Below, one piece after another: positions 42,954 to 52,228 of a stretch of 64,000 bases of DNA (positions within the stretch are counted from its first letter, which is position 1; each line of letters starts with the position of its first letter). Both the position numbers and the translations under genes were made by a program. The DNA is from Lysinibacillus contaminans. Its GTDB lineage: Bacteria; Bacillota; Bacilli; Bacillales_A; Planococcaceae. The notes beneath the pieces were generated by a model, which made no database searches, was not told where the DNA came from, and saw nothing but the letters and a program-made list of their open reading frames with translations. The stretch spans positions 62,001 through 126,000 of the forward strand of contig NZ_LGRV01000005.1 of NCBI RefSeq assembly GCF_001278945.1, written 5' to 3'.

Positions 42954-43032
42954 GAAGTATTACTGTAATTGCAGTGTAATGGTATTTTCGATTACAATGG
43001 TGTTAATCAAAGTATAAGGTAGGAATGCGACA

Positions 43033-43641
43033 GTGTATAAATTAGCAGCTAACATTGTGAAAGCAATTTTAAAGTTATCTGGTTCAAAAGCTCGTGTATA
43101 TGAAGAACAAAACTTGCCGAAAGATGGCGGGTTTATTATTGCATGTACACATACCGGCTATGTTGATATTTTAAATTTAGGTATTTCCGTCTATCCGCGT
43201 GAAATTCACTTTATGGCAAAAAAACAATTGTTCGATATGAAAAGTCTTGGCTGGTTAATTAATCGTTTGAATGCATTTCCGGTAGACCGGGATAACCCAG
43301 GACCAAGTGTTATTAAGATACCTACACAATTGCTGAAGGAAGGGAAAATTGTTGGGATTTTCCCATCTGGTACACGTAACGCAGAAGGAACGGATTTGAA
43401 ACAAGGGGCCATTACGATTGCGCAACTTTCGAAATCGCAAATCGTTCCAGCTGCTTATGTCGGTGCAAGTTCAGTTGGTGATGTTCTAAAGCGTAACAAA
43501 GGGTATTTGATTTACGGCGAACCGTTTTACGTAACAGGTAAAGGGAAAGAAGGTCGTGAAGAATTTACGCATCATTTGGAAGCTGAACTTTTAAGATTAA
43601 CCGAAGAATTACATCAGCGTATTGCTGATCAAAAGAAGTAA
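43033..43641 (+). CDS. plsC: 1-acyl-sn-glycerol-3-phosphate acyltransferase
   Basis: 202 residues. The acyltransferase motifs are in order: HTGYVD (HX4D, about residue 36), FPVDRD, then FPSGTRNAEGTDLKQGA (motif III) and VPAAYVG (motif IV). It adds the second acyl chain to lysophosphatidic acid at the membrane. The GTG start at 43033 has AGGTAGGAA upstream. It is a short PlsC without extra domains. A terminator follows. Confidence 0.88.
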   Translation: MYKLAANIVKAILKLSGSKARVYEEQNLPKDGGFIIACTHTGYVDILNLGISVYPREIHFMAKKQLFDMKSLGWLINRLNAFPVDRDNPGPSVIKIPTQLLKEGKIVGIFPSGTRNAEGTDLKQGAITIAQLSKSQIVPAAYVGASSVGDVLKRNKGYLIYGEPFYVTGKGKEGREEFTHHLEAELLRLTEELHQRIADQKK

Positions 43642-43646
43642 ATAAT

Positions 43647-43680
43647 AACACTCAAAATCAATGTGATTTTGAGTGTTTTA
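43647..43680 (+). terminator. Terminator of plsC
   Basis: AACACTCAAAATCA (43647-43660) pairs with TGATTTTGAGTGTT (43664-43677) with an ATG loop, then TTTA. Confidence 0.88.
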
Positions 43681-43691
43681 TATTCGATCTT

Positions 43692-43740
43692 TTTTCAGTA
43701 GGTGTCACAAACGCTTGCTGAATTACGCGAAGGCGAAAAT
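43692..43740. repeat. Intergenic repeat copy B
   Basis: TTCAGTAGGTGTCACAAACG, then CTTGCTGAATTACGCGAAGGCGAAA. The same TTCAGT...CTGAA dyad as copies A and C is present. The ATTACGCGAAGGCGAA part recurs inverted in copy A (35585-35601). Confidence 0.5.
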
Positions 43741-43759
43741 AATCGTAGGAGGAAAAATA

Positions 43760-44224
43760 ATGATTCGTGTACTTTTTGTTTGTTTGGGAAATATTTGTAG
43801 ATCACCAATGGCAGAAGCGATAATGCGTGATTTAGTGGAACAAGAACATTTAAGTGACAAAATCGAAATAGATTCAGCTGCGACAAGTACCAACCATATT
43901 GGGGAACCACCGCACCGTGGCACGCAAGAAAAACTACGAGAATACGGTATATCAACGACAGGGATGAAAGCGCGTCAATTGAAGAAGGACGATTTTGAAC
44001 AATACGATTATATAGTGGGTATGGATGAAAGCAATATTCGTAACATCAACACGATACTTGGAAATCCTAATTCATTGAAGATTTTTCGCTTCTTAGATTT
44101 AACTAATCTTAAAAAAGATGTACCTGACCCATACTATACAGGTGATTTTCAAGAAACTTATGATTTGGTAGTAGAAGGTTGTCAGGCGTTATTGCAAAAA
44201 ATTAAACAAGAGTACAAGTTATAA
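43760..44224 (+). CDS. Low-molecular-weight protein tyrosine phosphatase
   Basis: 154 residues of the LMW-PTP fold. The P-loop VCLGNICRSPMAEA gives Cys8 and Arg14. The general-acid aspartate is in DVPDPYYTGDFQETYDLV. It resembles Bacillus YfkJ/PtpA. ATG 43760 has TAGGAGGAA upstream; the in-frame ATG at 43673 lies in the plsC terminator. A weak T-rich hairpin (about 44264-44310) may end the transcript. Confidence 0.9.
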   Translation: MIRVLFVCLGNICRSPMAEAIMRDLVEQEHLSDKIEIDSAATSTNHIGEPPHRGTQEKLREYGISTTGMKARQLKKDDFEQYDYIVGMDESNIRNINTILGNPNSLKIFRFLDLTNLKKDVPDPYYTGDFQETYDLVVEGCQALLQKIKQEYKL

Positions 44225-44408
44225 TTAAAGGTAGCGAACCATTTAACACCCAATAGTTATAAGGAAAAAAGAGGAAGAGGTCATGCGTATGTATTATTCT
44301 TCTTTTTTTTTCGTGTTGAAGTAGTGTATAATACTACAGTATTTAAATACCATTTATTGTTGTCTATCAATTATTATAATAAATTAACTTGAAAGAGAGT
44401 GGAAAATC

Positions 44409-45128
44409 ATGGGTCGTAAGTGGAACAATATTAAAGAAAAGAAGGCGTCTAAAGACCAAAGCACGAGCCGTATAAATGCAAAATTCGGTCGTGAAATTTA
44501 TGTAGCAGCTAAATCAGGCGAACCAGATCCAGAATCAAACCGTGCTCTTAAAGTAGTTCTTGAACGTGCAAAAACATATAGCGTACCAAAGCATATCATT
44601 GAAAAAGCAATTGAAAAAGCAAAAGGCGGCGGCGATGAAAACTTCGATGAATTACGTTACGAAGGTTTCGGACCAGCAGGCACAATGCTGATCGTAGATG
44701 CATTAACTAACAACGTAAACCGTACTGCATCTGATGTACGCGCAGCCTTCGGTAAAAACAATGGCAACATGGGTGTAAGTGGATCAGTTGCGTACATGTT
44801 TGATTCAACAGCAGTTATCGGTTTAGAAGGTAAGACTGCCGATGAAGTTCTTGAAATTTTAATGGAAGCTGATGTAGACGCTCGTGACATTCTTGAAGAA
44901 GAAGAGACAGTGATCGTTTATGCAGAACCGGATCAATTATTTGCTGCACAAGAAGCACTTAAAGCTGCAGGTGTAGAAGAATTCAAAGTAGCAGAGCTTT
45001 CAATGCTTCCACAAACTGAAGTTACTTTAACAGGTGATGACATTGCAAAGTTTGAAAAATTAATTGATGCATTAGAAGATTTAGATGATGTGCAAAATGT
45101 CTACCACAATGCTGATTTTGGAGAATGA
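44409..45128 (+). CDS. YebC/PmpR-family protein (YeeN subgroup)
   Basis: 239 residues. The N-terminus [13 protein letters not shown] is that of the YeeN branch (canonical YebC begins with AGHSKW). Three domains follow, with [26 protein letters not shown] and [14 protein letters not shown] as signatures. The family was long annotated as transcriptional regulators; recent work links YebC to translation of difficult proline-rich stretches. The ATG has GAAAGAGAGTGG upstream. A TATAAT -10 lies at 44327-44332, with a poor -35. Confidence 0.88.
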   Translation: MGRKWNNIKEKKASKDQSTSRINAKFGREIYVAAKSGEPDPESNRALKVVLERAKTYSVPKHIIEKAIEKAKGGGDENFDELRYEGFGPAGTMLIVDALTNNVNRTASDVRAAFGKNNGNMGVSGSVAYMFDSTAVIGLEGKTADEVLEILMEADVDARDILEEEETVIVYAEPDQLFAAQEALKAAGVEEFKVAELSMLPQTEVTLTGDDIAKFEKLIDALEDLDDVQNVYHNADFGE

Positions 45129-45147
45129 TTTTTAGAAAAGAGGAATT

Positions 45148-45178
45148 CCAGTAGCTGATACAGGCTACTGGTTTTTTT
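45148..45178 (+). terminator. Terminator of the YeeN-like gene
   Basis: CCAGTAGC (45148-45155) pairs with GCTACTGG (45164-45171), followed by seven T. Confidence 0.88.
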
Positions 45179-45329
45179 ATTGAAAAAATAGATAAAGTAA
45201 CTTGTTTTTAAGTGAAGTAAAGAATTTACGAAGGAATTGTGATTTACCCATTGTGTAAATATTCAAACCATACCATAATATACATATTAGTAGAATTTGT
45301 GAATTTAGATAAAAAAGGGGTGTTAAACT

Positions 45330-47072
45330 ATGAAATTTTTACGTTCTATACAGGGGAAACTTATAATCATTTCTATGGCATTATTAATCGTGCCAAGTTT
45401 AATTATTGGGATAGTAAGTTATGAAAAAGCAAAAACAGGTATGGAAGATATCGGGGAGCAAGTTCTTTTAAATAGTGTAGAATCTGCTATGCAATTAATT
45501 GAAGTTACTAATGAAAGTGTTGAGAGAGGCGACATTACTTTAGAAGATGCACAAGAAAGAGTGCGCGAGGCCTTATTGGGTCCAAAGGATAGTGAGGGGA
45601 AACGACCTATTAACTACCCTGGTGATTTGGGTGAGTATGGATATTTATACATATTAGACCACGAGGGAACGTTAACAACGCATCCAACACGTGAAGGTGA
45701 TAATCTATGGGAGGACCAAGACAGTAGTGGTCAATATTTCATTCGTGAAGTAACTGCTAGAGCACTAGAGGGCGGGGGTTACACGGTATATGAATTTGAA
45801 TTACCGGGACAAACTGTATTAGCAGATAAAATTATTTATTCGAAATTAGATCCGAATTGGGATTGGATTGTCGTATCGGGAACGTACATGCAAGATTTCA
45901 ATGAAGGGGCCAACTCATTACTATTTTTAATTAGTCTGACATTATTAGGAGCAATTATAATAGGTACGATTATTGTTATTTTAGTATCAAGACATTTGGC
46001 ATTACCGGTACTTCGTTTATCCAAACGAGTACGTGAAGTCGCAAAAGGTAATTTAACTGTAGAAATCGAAAATCTACAAAGGTCCGATGAAATTGGCCAA
46101 CTTAATGAAGGCTTTAACGACATGGTCAATCAGTTAAAAACATTAATTACTGATGTAGAGGAAGCAATTGTCGAAATTCAATCGACGTCTTCTAACTTAA
46201 CGGCTGTTGCCGAGGAAACAAATGCCTATGGTGATGAAATTGTGAAAGCGATTACGGAAGTTTCTAGAGGAGCGACCCAACAGGCATCAGATGCTGAGGA
46301 TACAAATCTGACGGTCATTGACTTTGCACAACAAATTGTAATTTTGCATGATAAAAATGAATTGATGCTGGAATCTTCTCGAGTGATGAAGCAATCTAAT
46401 GAAGAAGGTCTTGTAAACTTAGATCTTTTAAAAGAGAAGTCAGAGCAATCATCTGCTCTTATTAATAATGTGCAAACAGTATTTGATAGTTTGATTGTAA
46501 AAGTACGAGAAATTGAAGGAATCGTAGGAACTATTAATGAAATTTCAGACCAAACTAATTTGCTAGCGTTAAATGCATCCATTGAAGCAGCGCGTGCAGG
46601 TGAACATGGTAAAGGATTTGCCGTCGTGGCTGAGGAAGTGCGAAAACTTGCCGATCAAACATCGGTGGCGACAGATTTAGTACGTACAACATTACGTGGT
46701 ATCGAAAGTGAAACGAACTTAGTGACTGGCGAGATGCATAAAACACATGCAATTGTCCAAGAACAAAATAATTCTGTAGCAATTACAGAATTATCATTTA
46801 AGGAAATCGAATCGGCAGTAAAGAAAATTATTTCTGCGATTGAGGAAATGACTACGGGTGTAGATTATTTAAACAATTCAAAAGATACGATGATGTACTC
46901 GATTGAAAGTATTGCTACGATTAGTGAGAAAAATGCAGCTTCATCAGAAGAAGTAACAGCATCTGTTGACGAGCAGCAGCGCGCAATTCAAATGATCAGC
47001 GAATCATCGAATGATTTAACAGATGAACTTCACACATTACAAGAATCCATAAAACGCTTTACTATACGGTAA
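45330..47072 (+). CDS. Methyl-accepting chemotaxis protein with an extracellular Cache-type sensor
   Basis: 580 residues. Membrane helix 1 is at about 10-30. A single-Cache-like sensor (about 35-195) has [16 protein letters not shown] and [11 protein letters not shown]. Helix 2 is at about 200-220, followed by a HAMP linker and a long cytoplasmic coiled coil. The signalling tip [22 protein letters not shown] and [18 protein letters not shown] is fully conserved. It would sense a small organic ligand and control CheA. The ATG has AAAAGGGGTG upstream. Two hairpins follow. Confidence 0.92.
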   Translation: MKFLRSIQGKLIIISMALLIVPSLIIGIVSYEKAKTGMEDIGEQVLLNSVESAMQLIEVTNESVERGDITLEDAQERVREALLGPKDSEGKRPINYPGDLGEYGYLYILDHEGTLTTHPTREGDNLWEDQDSSGQYFIREVTARALEGGGYTVYEFELPGQTVLADKIIYSKLDPNWDWIVVSGTYMQDFNEGANSLLFLISLTLLGAIIIGTIIVILVSRHLALPVLRLSKRVREVAKGNLTVEIENLQRSDEIGQLNEGFNDMVNQLKTLITDVEEAIVEIQSTSSNLTAVAEETNAYGDEIVKAITEVSRGATQQASDAEDTNLTVIDFAQQIVILHDKNELMLESSRVMKQSNEEGLVNLDLLKEKSEQSSALINNVQTVFDSLIVKVREIEGIVGTINEISDQTNLLALNASIEAARAGEHGKGFAVVAEEVRKLADQTSVATDLVRTTLRGIESETNLVTGEMHKTHAIVQEQNNSVAITELSFKEIESAVKKIISAIEEMTTGVDYLNNSKDTMMYSIESIATISEKNAASSEEVTASVDEQQRAIQMISESSNDLTDELHTLQESIKRFTIR

Positions 47073-47083
47073 AAACAAGAATA

Positions 47084-47120
47084 GGGGGTATCGTATGTCA
47101 AGTATGTGATACCTCCTTTT
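47084..47120 (+). terminator. Terminator of the chemoreceptor gene
   Basis: GGGGTATC (47085-47092) pairs with GATACCTC (47108-47115) on a stem whose inner part is imperfect, followed by TTTT. Confidence 0.7.
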
Positions 47121-47137
47121 ATAAAGTCTACGGATCA

Positions 47138-47173
47138 AAGCTTACACAAAGGAAACTTCGTGTAAGCTTTTTT
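47138..47173 (+). terminator. Second terminator before the YdcF-like gene
   Basis: AAGCTTACAC (47138-47147) pairs with GTGTAAGCTT (47160-47169), followed by T residues. Confidence 0.8.
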
Positions 47174-47206
47174 CGTTTCTTATTGTAAATACTTGGGGGT
47201 GAGTGT

Positions 47207-47782
47207 ATGAGGAAAGGAATGTTGGGTGTTGCAGGTGCAATACTAATAGGAGGAATTACCCTGTATCTTTGGTCTGGTACGCTACTTGAAAGAGGAATGC
47301 AACCACAAGCAGACGGCACAAATGCTTATGCCATTGTACTCGGGGCGAAGGTGAATGAAAACGGAGAACCGAGCTTGTCTTTACAATATCGCTTAGAGAC
47401 GGCTGTAGCTTATTTGGAGCAGTATCCACATGTGAAGGTCATTGTATCGGGTGGTCAAGGCAAAGAAGAGCCAGTGAGTGAGGCAGAACTGATGCAAACA
47501 TATTTACTGGAGGCAGGGATAGCAGCGGATCGTGTTCTACAAGAAAATGCATCGACCTCAACTTTTGAGAATTTATCGTTCTCGAAGAAGTTACTCCCTG
47601 AAGGGGAAACGGGTGTGACGATTATTTCGAGTGATTTCCATTTAACACGTGCACAGTATTTAGCGGGGAAGCTGGATTTAGAGGTAGATGTCGTATCGGC
47701 TCGAACACCGAAATCAGTTGAAGAAAAGCTGCGGCTACGCGAAAGAGCCGCGTTGTTAAAAACATATGTAGTGGGATATTAA
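47207..47782 (+). CDS. YdcF/DUF218-family membrane-anchored protein
   Basis: 191 residues: one N-terminal membrane helix (about 5-22), then the DUF218 fold with IVLGAKVNENGEPSLSLQYRLETAV, VIVSGGQGKEEPVSEAELM, ENASTSTFENLSFSK and a late ISSDFHLTRAQYLA. SanA/ElyC/YdcF members act in the envelope; the reaction is unknown. The ATG has GGGGGTGAG upstream. There is no overlap with neighbours, but only 72 bases separate it from the oligoendopeptidase gene and no terminator lies between. Confidence 0.8.
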   Translation: MRKGMLGVAGAILIGGITLYLWSGTLLERGMQPQADGTNAYAIVLGAKVNENGEPSLSLQYRLETAVAYLEQYPHVKVIVSGGQGKEEPVSEAELMQTYLLEAGIAADRVLQENASTSTFENLSFSKKLLPEGETGVTIISSDFHLTRAQYLAGKLDLEVDVVSARTPKSVEEKLRLRERAALLKTYVVGY

Positions 47783-47854
47783 AAATAGATATTGTTTCTT
47801 AATATTGGAGATTCGTCATATAATTAGAAATAAAATGTTATTGGGGGTATTGTC

Positions 47855-49552
47855 ATGACAACGTTTAAAGATTATGAATATAAACGTCCGAATGTAGAGG
47901 CGTTGAAAGAGCAGCAACTTACGATAATTGAGCAATTCAAAAATGCACAATCTGTAGAAGGACAAAGTGACCTCATTGAAAAATTTAATACATTAAGTAA
48001 CGACTATGCGACAATGGCAAACTTAGTATTTATTCGTGCGTCAATAGATACGACCGATGAGTTCTATCAAGCAGAGCGCGATTATTTTGACGAGGTAGGT
48101 CCAGAGCTTGAAGAAGTTTCAACAGAATACTATAAAGCTTTAGTTACTTCACCTTACCGCACGCAGCTAGAAGAAAAATGGGGGCAGCAACTATTCGATT
48201 TAGCGGCGTATCAAATAAAAGCTTTCTCACCAGAAGTAATCGGTTTAATGCAAAAGGAAAATAAACTAGTATCTGAATACAGTAAACTCGTTGCCTCTGC
48301 ACAAATTGAATTTAATGGTGAAACGTTAACATTGGCACAGCTTGGCCCTTATTCTGAGTCAACTGATCGTGCGATGCGTAAGGCGGCAATGGAAGCGCGT
48401 TTCGGTTTCTTCTCAGAGCATGAGTTGGAGTTTGATCGACTATACGATGAACTTGTAAAGGTACGTCATGAAATCGCTGTGAAGTTAGGTTATAAAAACT
48501 ATGTAGAGCTAGGCTACATACTCATGAACCGTATTGATTATAACGCAGATATGGTGAAAAAATTCCGTGATCAAGTGCGTGATTTAATCGTACCTGTTGC
48601 GACGAAATTATATGAACGCCAAGCAAATCGTATCGGTATCTCAGACTTTAAGTTTTACGATGAGAGTTTAAATTTCTTATCTGGTAATGCAACACCAAAG
48701 GGCAATCCTGAGTGGATTGTGGCAAACGGTAAAAAAATGTACGAGGAATTATCACCCGAAACAGGTAAATTCTTCGACTTCATGATTGATAATGATTTGA
48801 TGGATTTAGTGGCAAAGAAAGGGAAAGAAAGTGGCGGTTATTGTACATTTATCGAAAACTATCATGCGCCGTTTATTTTCTCAAACTTCAACGGTACATC
48901 AGGTGATATTGATGTGTTAACACATGAAGCTGGACATGCCTTCCAAGTGTATTCTAGCCGTGATATTGGTATTCCTGAATACTTGTGGCCAACATACGAG
49001 TCTTGCGAGATTCACTCTATGAGTATGGAATTTTTCACTTGGCCTTGGATGGAACTATTTTTCAAAGAGGATACTGAGAAGTATAAATTCACACATTTGA
49101 GTAGTGGTTTATTATTCCTTCCTTATGGGGTAGCGGTTGATGAGTTCCAACATGTCGTGTATGAAAACCCTGACATGGCACCTGCAGAGCGTAAAGCAGC
49201 ATGGAAAAAAATAGAGGAGAAATATTTGCCACACCGTGACTATGACGGTAATAGTTATTTAGAGGCTGGCGGTATATGGCAGCGTCAGGCACATATTTAT
49301 GCGAGTCCATTCTATTACATCGACTATACGTTGGCGCAAATTTGTGCGTTCCAATTTTGGAAACGTTCACGTGAAGAATTTGACGCAGCTTGGAAGGATT
49401 ACGTGCATTTATGTGGACTGGGTGGCTCGCTGTCGTTCACAAAGCTAGTGAAAGAGGCAGGGTTAATCTCTCCGTTTGATGATGGCTGCGTCGAATCGGT
49501 TATTGGTGATATCGAAGACTATTTAAATTCAGTGGATGATAGAAAACTGTAA
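47855..49552 (+). CDS. pepF: M3-family oligoendopeptidase F
   Basis: 565 residues of the PepF branch of M3 zinc peptidases, which degrade short peptides in the cytosol. The zinc motif HEXXH is in LTHEAGHAFQVYSS (about residue 355), with the third ligand glutamate in YESCEIHSMSMEFF about 25 residues later. The GYCTFIENYHAPFIFSNFNGTSGD and YASPFYYIDYTLAQICA stretches are typical. The ATG has TGGGGGTATTG upstream. A hairpin terminator follows. Confidence 0.9.
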   Translation: MTTFKDYEYKRPNVEALKEQQLTIIEQFKNAQSVEGQSDLIEKFNTLSNDYATMANLVFIRASIDTTDEFYQAERDYFDEVGPELEEVSTEYYKALVTSPYRTQLEEKWGQQLFDLAAYQIKAFSPEVIGLMQKENKLVSEYSKLVASAQIEFNGETLTLAQLGPYSESTDRAMRKAAMEARFGFFSEHELEFDRLYDELVKVRHEIAVKLGYKNYVELGYILMNRIDYNADMVKKFRDQVRDLIVPVATKLYERQANRIGISDFKFYDESLNFLSGNATPKGNPEWIVANGKKMYEELSPETGKFFDFMIDNDLMDLVAKKGKESGGYCTFIENYHAPFIFSNFNGTSGDIDVLTHEAGHAFQVYSSRDIGIPEYLWPTYESCEIHSMSMEFFTWPWMELFFKEDTEKYKFTHLSSGLLFLPYGVAVDEFQHVVYENPDMAPAERKAAWKKIEEKYLPHRDYDGNSYLEAGGIWQRQAHIYASPFYYIDYTLAQICAFQFWKRSREEFDAAWKDYVHLCGLGGSLSFTKLVKEAGLISPFDDGCVESVIGDIEDYLNSVDDRKL

Positions 49553-49558
49553 ATAATC

Positions 49559-49590
49559 GAAAGGTTACGGCTCAGTCGTAACCTTTTTTG
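49559..49590 (+). terminator. Terminator of pepF
   Basis: AAGGTTACG (49561-49569) pairs with CGTAACCTT (49577-49585), then TTTT. Confidence 0.88.
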
Positions 49591-49671
49591 TCTAAGATAT
49601 ATTAGGAAACTTGCGAAATGGTTAATATATAAGTAGTATTTTCAGTATATGTAGTAAAGGAAGTGAGTAGG

Positions 49672-50751
49672 TTGACAAGGAAATTATGGTTTCAAGTTGG
49701 GATTGGCGTATTAATTATATTATTAGTCATTAAATATTTTATTGAGATTCATTGGATTTTTTCTCCGTTGGTTATTATTTTTAAAGCTGTTTTTGTGCCA
49801 CTCTTATTAGGTGGTGTTTTGTATTATATCACAGAGCCATTTCAGCGCATTTTAGAAAAGCATAAGTGGCCTAGGTGGGCAAGTATCCTCGCAATTGTTA
49901 TAGGGCTTGTAGCGGTTGTGGGGGGCGTTTTATTCATCATTGGTTCTCCGATTGCAACACAAGTAAATGCTTTGGTGAAAAATGCTCCAATGATTGGTCA
50001 GAAAATTCAAGAGGCATTGGATTATGTGTTAAGCAATAAAGAAAACTTCCCGCCACAATTAAAAGATTTAATTGAGGATATCACAAATTCGGTGCAAGAT
50101 ATTGCTATTGTGGCAAGTGGTTGGCTTGTGTCATTTTTACAATCCATCGTATCTGTATCAATGTTAATGATTTTAATTCCATTCTTCTTTGTCTTTATGT
50201 TAAAGGATCATGAGAAGTTGGCACCTTCGATTTATAAGTATTTTCATGGCGAGCGACGTGAATGGGTAAAGAAGACGTTAAGTGAAATTGACGACGTCCT
50301 ACGCACCTACATTCAAGGTCAACTATTAATTAGCTTCATCCTGGCAATGATGATGTGTGTTGGTTATTTAATCATTGGTTTAGAGTACACATTGTTGCTA
50401 GTGATTTTTGCATTCTTTATGAATATGATTCCGTTTATTGGACCGTGGATTTCCTTTGCTCCCGCTGTAATTATAGCGGTCATTCAAGATCCGATACTTG
50501 TCGTGTGGGTATCTGTTATAACACTCCTTTCACAGCAAATTGAGAGTAACTTCATCACACCAAATGTAATGGGGAAATCTCTCGATATACACCCGCTAAC
50601 TGTTATTACGATTATTTTAGCTGCAGGGAATATTGCTGGTTTTATCGGCATTGTGATTGCTGTACCGTTTTATGCGGTAGTGAAAGTAATCGTGTCGAAT
50701 ATTTATGATGAACGCATGTCTATTAAGAAAACGGCAACAAAGTCCGTATAG
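49672..50751 (+). CDS. AI-2E family transporter
   Basis: About 359 residues with eight predicted helices, a central soluble stretch (about 105-145) and the conserved C-terminal FFMNMIPFIGPWISFAPAVIIA and LSQQIESNFITPNVMGKSLDIHPL regions. The family includes the E. coli TqsA exporter and Na+/H+ antiporter-like members; the substrate here is unknown. TTG 49672 lies after an AAAGGAAGTGAG site; GTG 49663 lies inside it. It runs directly into the NUDIX gene. Confidence 0.82.
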   Translation: MTRKLWFQVGIGVLIILLVIKYFIEIHWIFSPLVIIFKAVFVPLLLGGVLYYITEPFQRILEKHKWPRWASILAIVIGLVAVVGGVLFIIGSPIATQVNALVKNAPMIGQKIQEALDYVLSNKENFPPQLKDLIEDITNSVQDIAIVASGWLVSFLQSIVSVSMLMILIPFFFVFMLKDHEKLAPSIYKYFHGERREWVKKTLSEIDDVLRTYIQGQLLISFILAMMMCVGYLIIGLEYTLLLVIFAFFMNMIPFIGPWISFAPAVIIAVIQDPILVVWVSVITLLSQQIESNFITPNVMGKSLDIHPLTVITIILAAGNIAGFIGIVIAVPFYAVVKVIVSNIYDERMSIKKTATKSV

Positions 50752-50762
50752 GGGTTATGAAA

Positions 50763-51377
50763 ATGGAGCAAGAAATCATTAAGGTGTTTAACGAGAAACA
50801 CGAATATATGGGAACCTCAACTCGTGCCCAAGCACATGAAAAGGGCTTATGGCATGAGACGTTCCATTGCTGGTTAGCGAATGAGGAGTATATTTATTTT
50901 CAAATTCGTAGCTCACAAAAGAGGGATTATCCAGGTCTACTCGATATCACAGCGGCCGGCCATTTACTGGCGACTGAAACAGTTGAGGCGGGTATCCGTG
51001 AAGTAAAAGAGGAACTAGGATTAAATATAAATATTGATGAAGTCGTTAGGATGGGCATGACTTCTTGTAGTATCGTATCGGAAAAGATGATCGATAATGA
51101 ATTTTGCCATGTGTATATAAATCCATTTGAACATAATTGGGATGTATTTGCAGTGCAATATGAGGAAGTGTCGGGTGTTGTAAGAGCAAATCTTAATGAG
51201 GCAGAGGCATTCTTTTTAGGGAAAACGGTCACGCTTAATATAGAGGGCTATGAGTTTTTCCCAGATGGTCAAAGAGTCCGACTTGCACGTCCAGTAAGTG
51301 CTACACATTTTGTACCGTACCGCGAACAGTATGTTGCAGATGTTATTCATTTTGTGAAAAATGAGATGTATAAATAA
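50763..51377 (+). CDS. NUDIX hydrolase (isopentenyl-diphosphate isomerase-like)
   Basis: About 204 residues. The Nudix box GX5EX7REXXEEXG is read as GHLLATETVEAGIREVKEELG. The preceding WHETFHCWLA and RSSQKRDYPGLLDITAAG stretches place it with the IDI/YfcD-like group that hydrolyses or isomerises diphosphates. The catalytic cysteine pattern of true IDI is not clear. ATG 50763 is eight bases after AGGGG; ATG 50757 is only two bases after. It probably shares a transcript with the preceding permease. Confidence 0.82.
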   Translation: MEQEIIKVFNEKHEYMGTSTRAQAHEKGLWHETFHCWLANEEYIYFQIRSSQKRDYPGLLDITAAGHLLATETVEAGIREVKEELGLNINIDEVVRMGMTSCSIVSEKMIDNEFCHVYINPFEHNWDVFAVQYEEVSGVVRANLNEAEAFFLGKTVTLNIEGYEFFPDGQRVRLARPVSATHFVPYREQYVADVIHFVKNEMYK

Positions 51378-51402
51378 CAACATAAAAAAACAAACTATTA
51401 TC

Positions 51403-51445
51403 AGTAGTACAAGCCAAGGTTAAGGTTTGTACTACTATTTTTTTT
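51403..51445 (+). terminator. Terminator of the NUDIX gene
   Basis: AGTAGTACAAGCC (51403-51415) pairs with GGTTTGTACTACT (from 51424) with one mismatch, followed by eight T after an A. Confidence 0.85.
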
Positions 51446-51532
51446 ATTAGGTTGAAAGTGATTTTAGAGTGCGATTTAGGATGGAAAATAAGTTATACTG
51501 TAAGGTAGATTGAAAGAAAAGGAGCATTTAAC

Positions 51533-51997
51533 ATGCTAACATTTGAACAAAAACAGGCGATTATTGAATCATTTCCAGGATTAACGAAGAAGGAGATTTC
51601 ATTAAACCGCGTAAACTATCATTTTGAGAATAGCCTATATGAAAAAACAATTGTAGTTGAAAAGCTACATCCGAATGGTAATGGCTTTGTATTCGTAGGC
51701 GATCTATTGCGCTATGAAAAAGAAGCAAATGATAAAGGCTTAGTGAATATTCGTGACTACGATGAAATGCAACTTCGTGAAATAGTAGAGGATGCCATTA
51801 CGTATTTATCAGAAGAAGTTGTAGTGGAAGAGCCAACTGTTGAAGATTGGCGTAATCGTGAAGGTGATAAATTAGATCTTGTCTGTGAGCAACGTTCTTG
51901 GAATGTTTATCATGGTGAGAATTTAGAAGAAACTTTCGGCACATATGATGCAGCAAAGGCGTATTTACTGGAAGAAGGCTTTCGTAAAAAGAACTAA
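51533..51997 (+). CDS. Conserved hypothetical protein, cytoplasmic
   Basis: 154 residues, acidic, without signal peptide or membrane helix. I do not recognise the family. The first 100 residues contain a mixed alpha/beta pattern (YHFENSLYEKTIVVEKLHPNG, VFVGDLLRYE). The last 45 form a small module, RSWNVYHGENLEETFGTYDAAKAYLLEEGF, that resembles short substrate- or stress-related beta-alpha units. The ATG has AAAAGGAGC upstream. A small membrane-protein gene follows after 21 bases. Confidence 0.6.
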   Translation: MLTFEQKQAIIESFPGLTKKEISLNRVNYHFENSLYEKTIVVEKLHPNGNGFVFVGDLLRYEKEANDKGLVNIRDYDEMQLREIVEDAITYLSEEVVVEEPTVEDWRNREGDKLDLVCEQRSWNVYHGENLEETFGTYDAAKAYLLEEGFRKKN

Positions 51998-52018
51998 GTA
52001 AGACGGGGGAAATACTGA

Positions 52019-52210
52019 ATGAGTGGGAAGAAATTAGTAGGGATCGTTATTGGGGTTGTAATCATTGTATGTTCAATTTCCATAATAACAATTACAAACT
52101 TCTATAAAAACAATGAAGAACAGCCGAATATTGGAAATTGGGAAGAAAATAAGTCGAAAAGTTTGAATTTTATTTTGCCGCAAGCTACAATTATCTCGAA
52201 TTCAAGATAA
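52019..52210 (+). CDS. Small single-span membrane protein
   Basis: 63 residues: a short basic start (MSGKKLVG), one membrane helix of about 20 residues (IVIGVVIIVCSISIITITNF) and a polar tail. The ATG follows a GGGGG site by about nine bases, and codon use matches neighbours, so it is probably expressed. There is no recognisable family. It sits between a hypothetical gene and a carboxylesterase gene, with spacings of 21 and 18 bases, suggesting one transcript. Confidence 0.5.
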   Translation: MSGKKLVGIVIGVVIIVCSISIITITNFYKNNEEQPNIGNWEENKSKSLNFILPQATIISNSR

Positions 52211-52228
52211 TTAAGAGGTGATGTGGCT

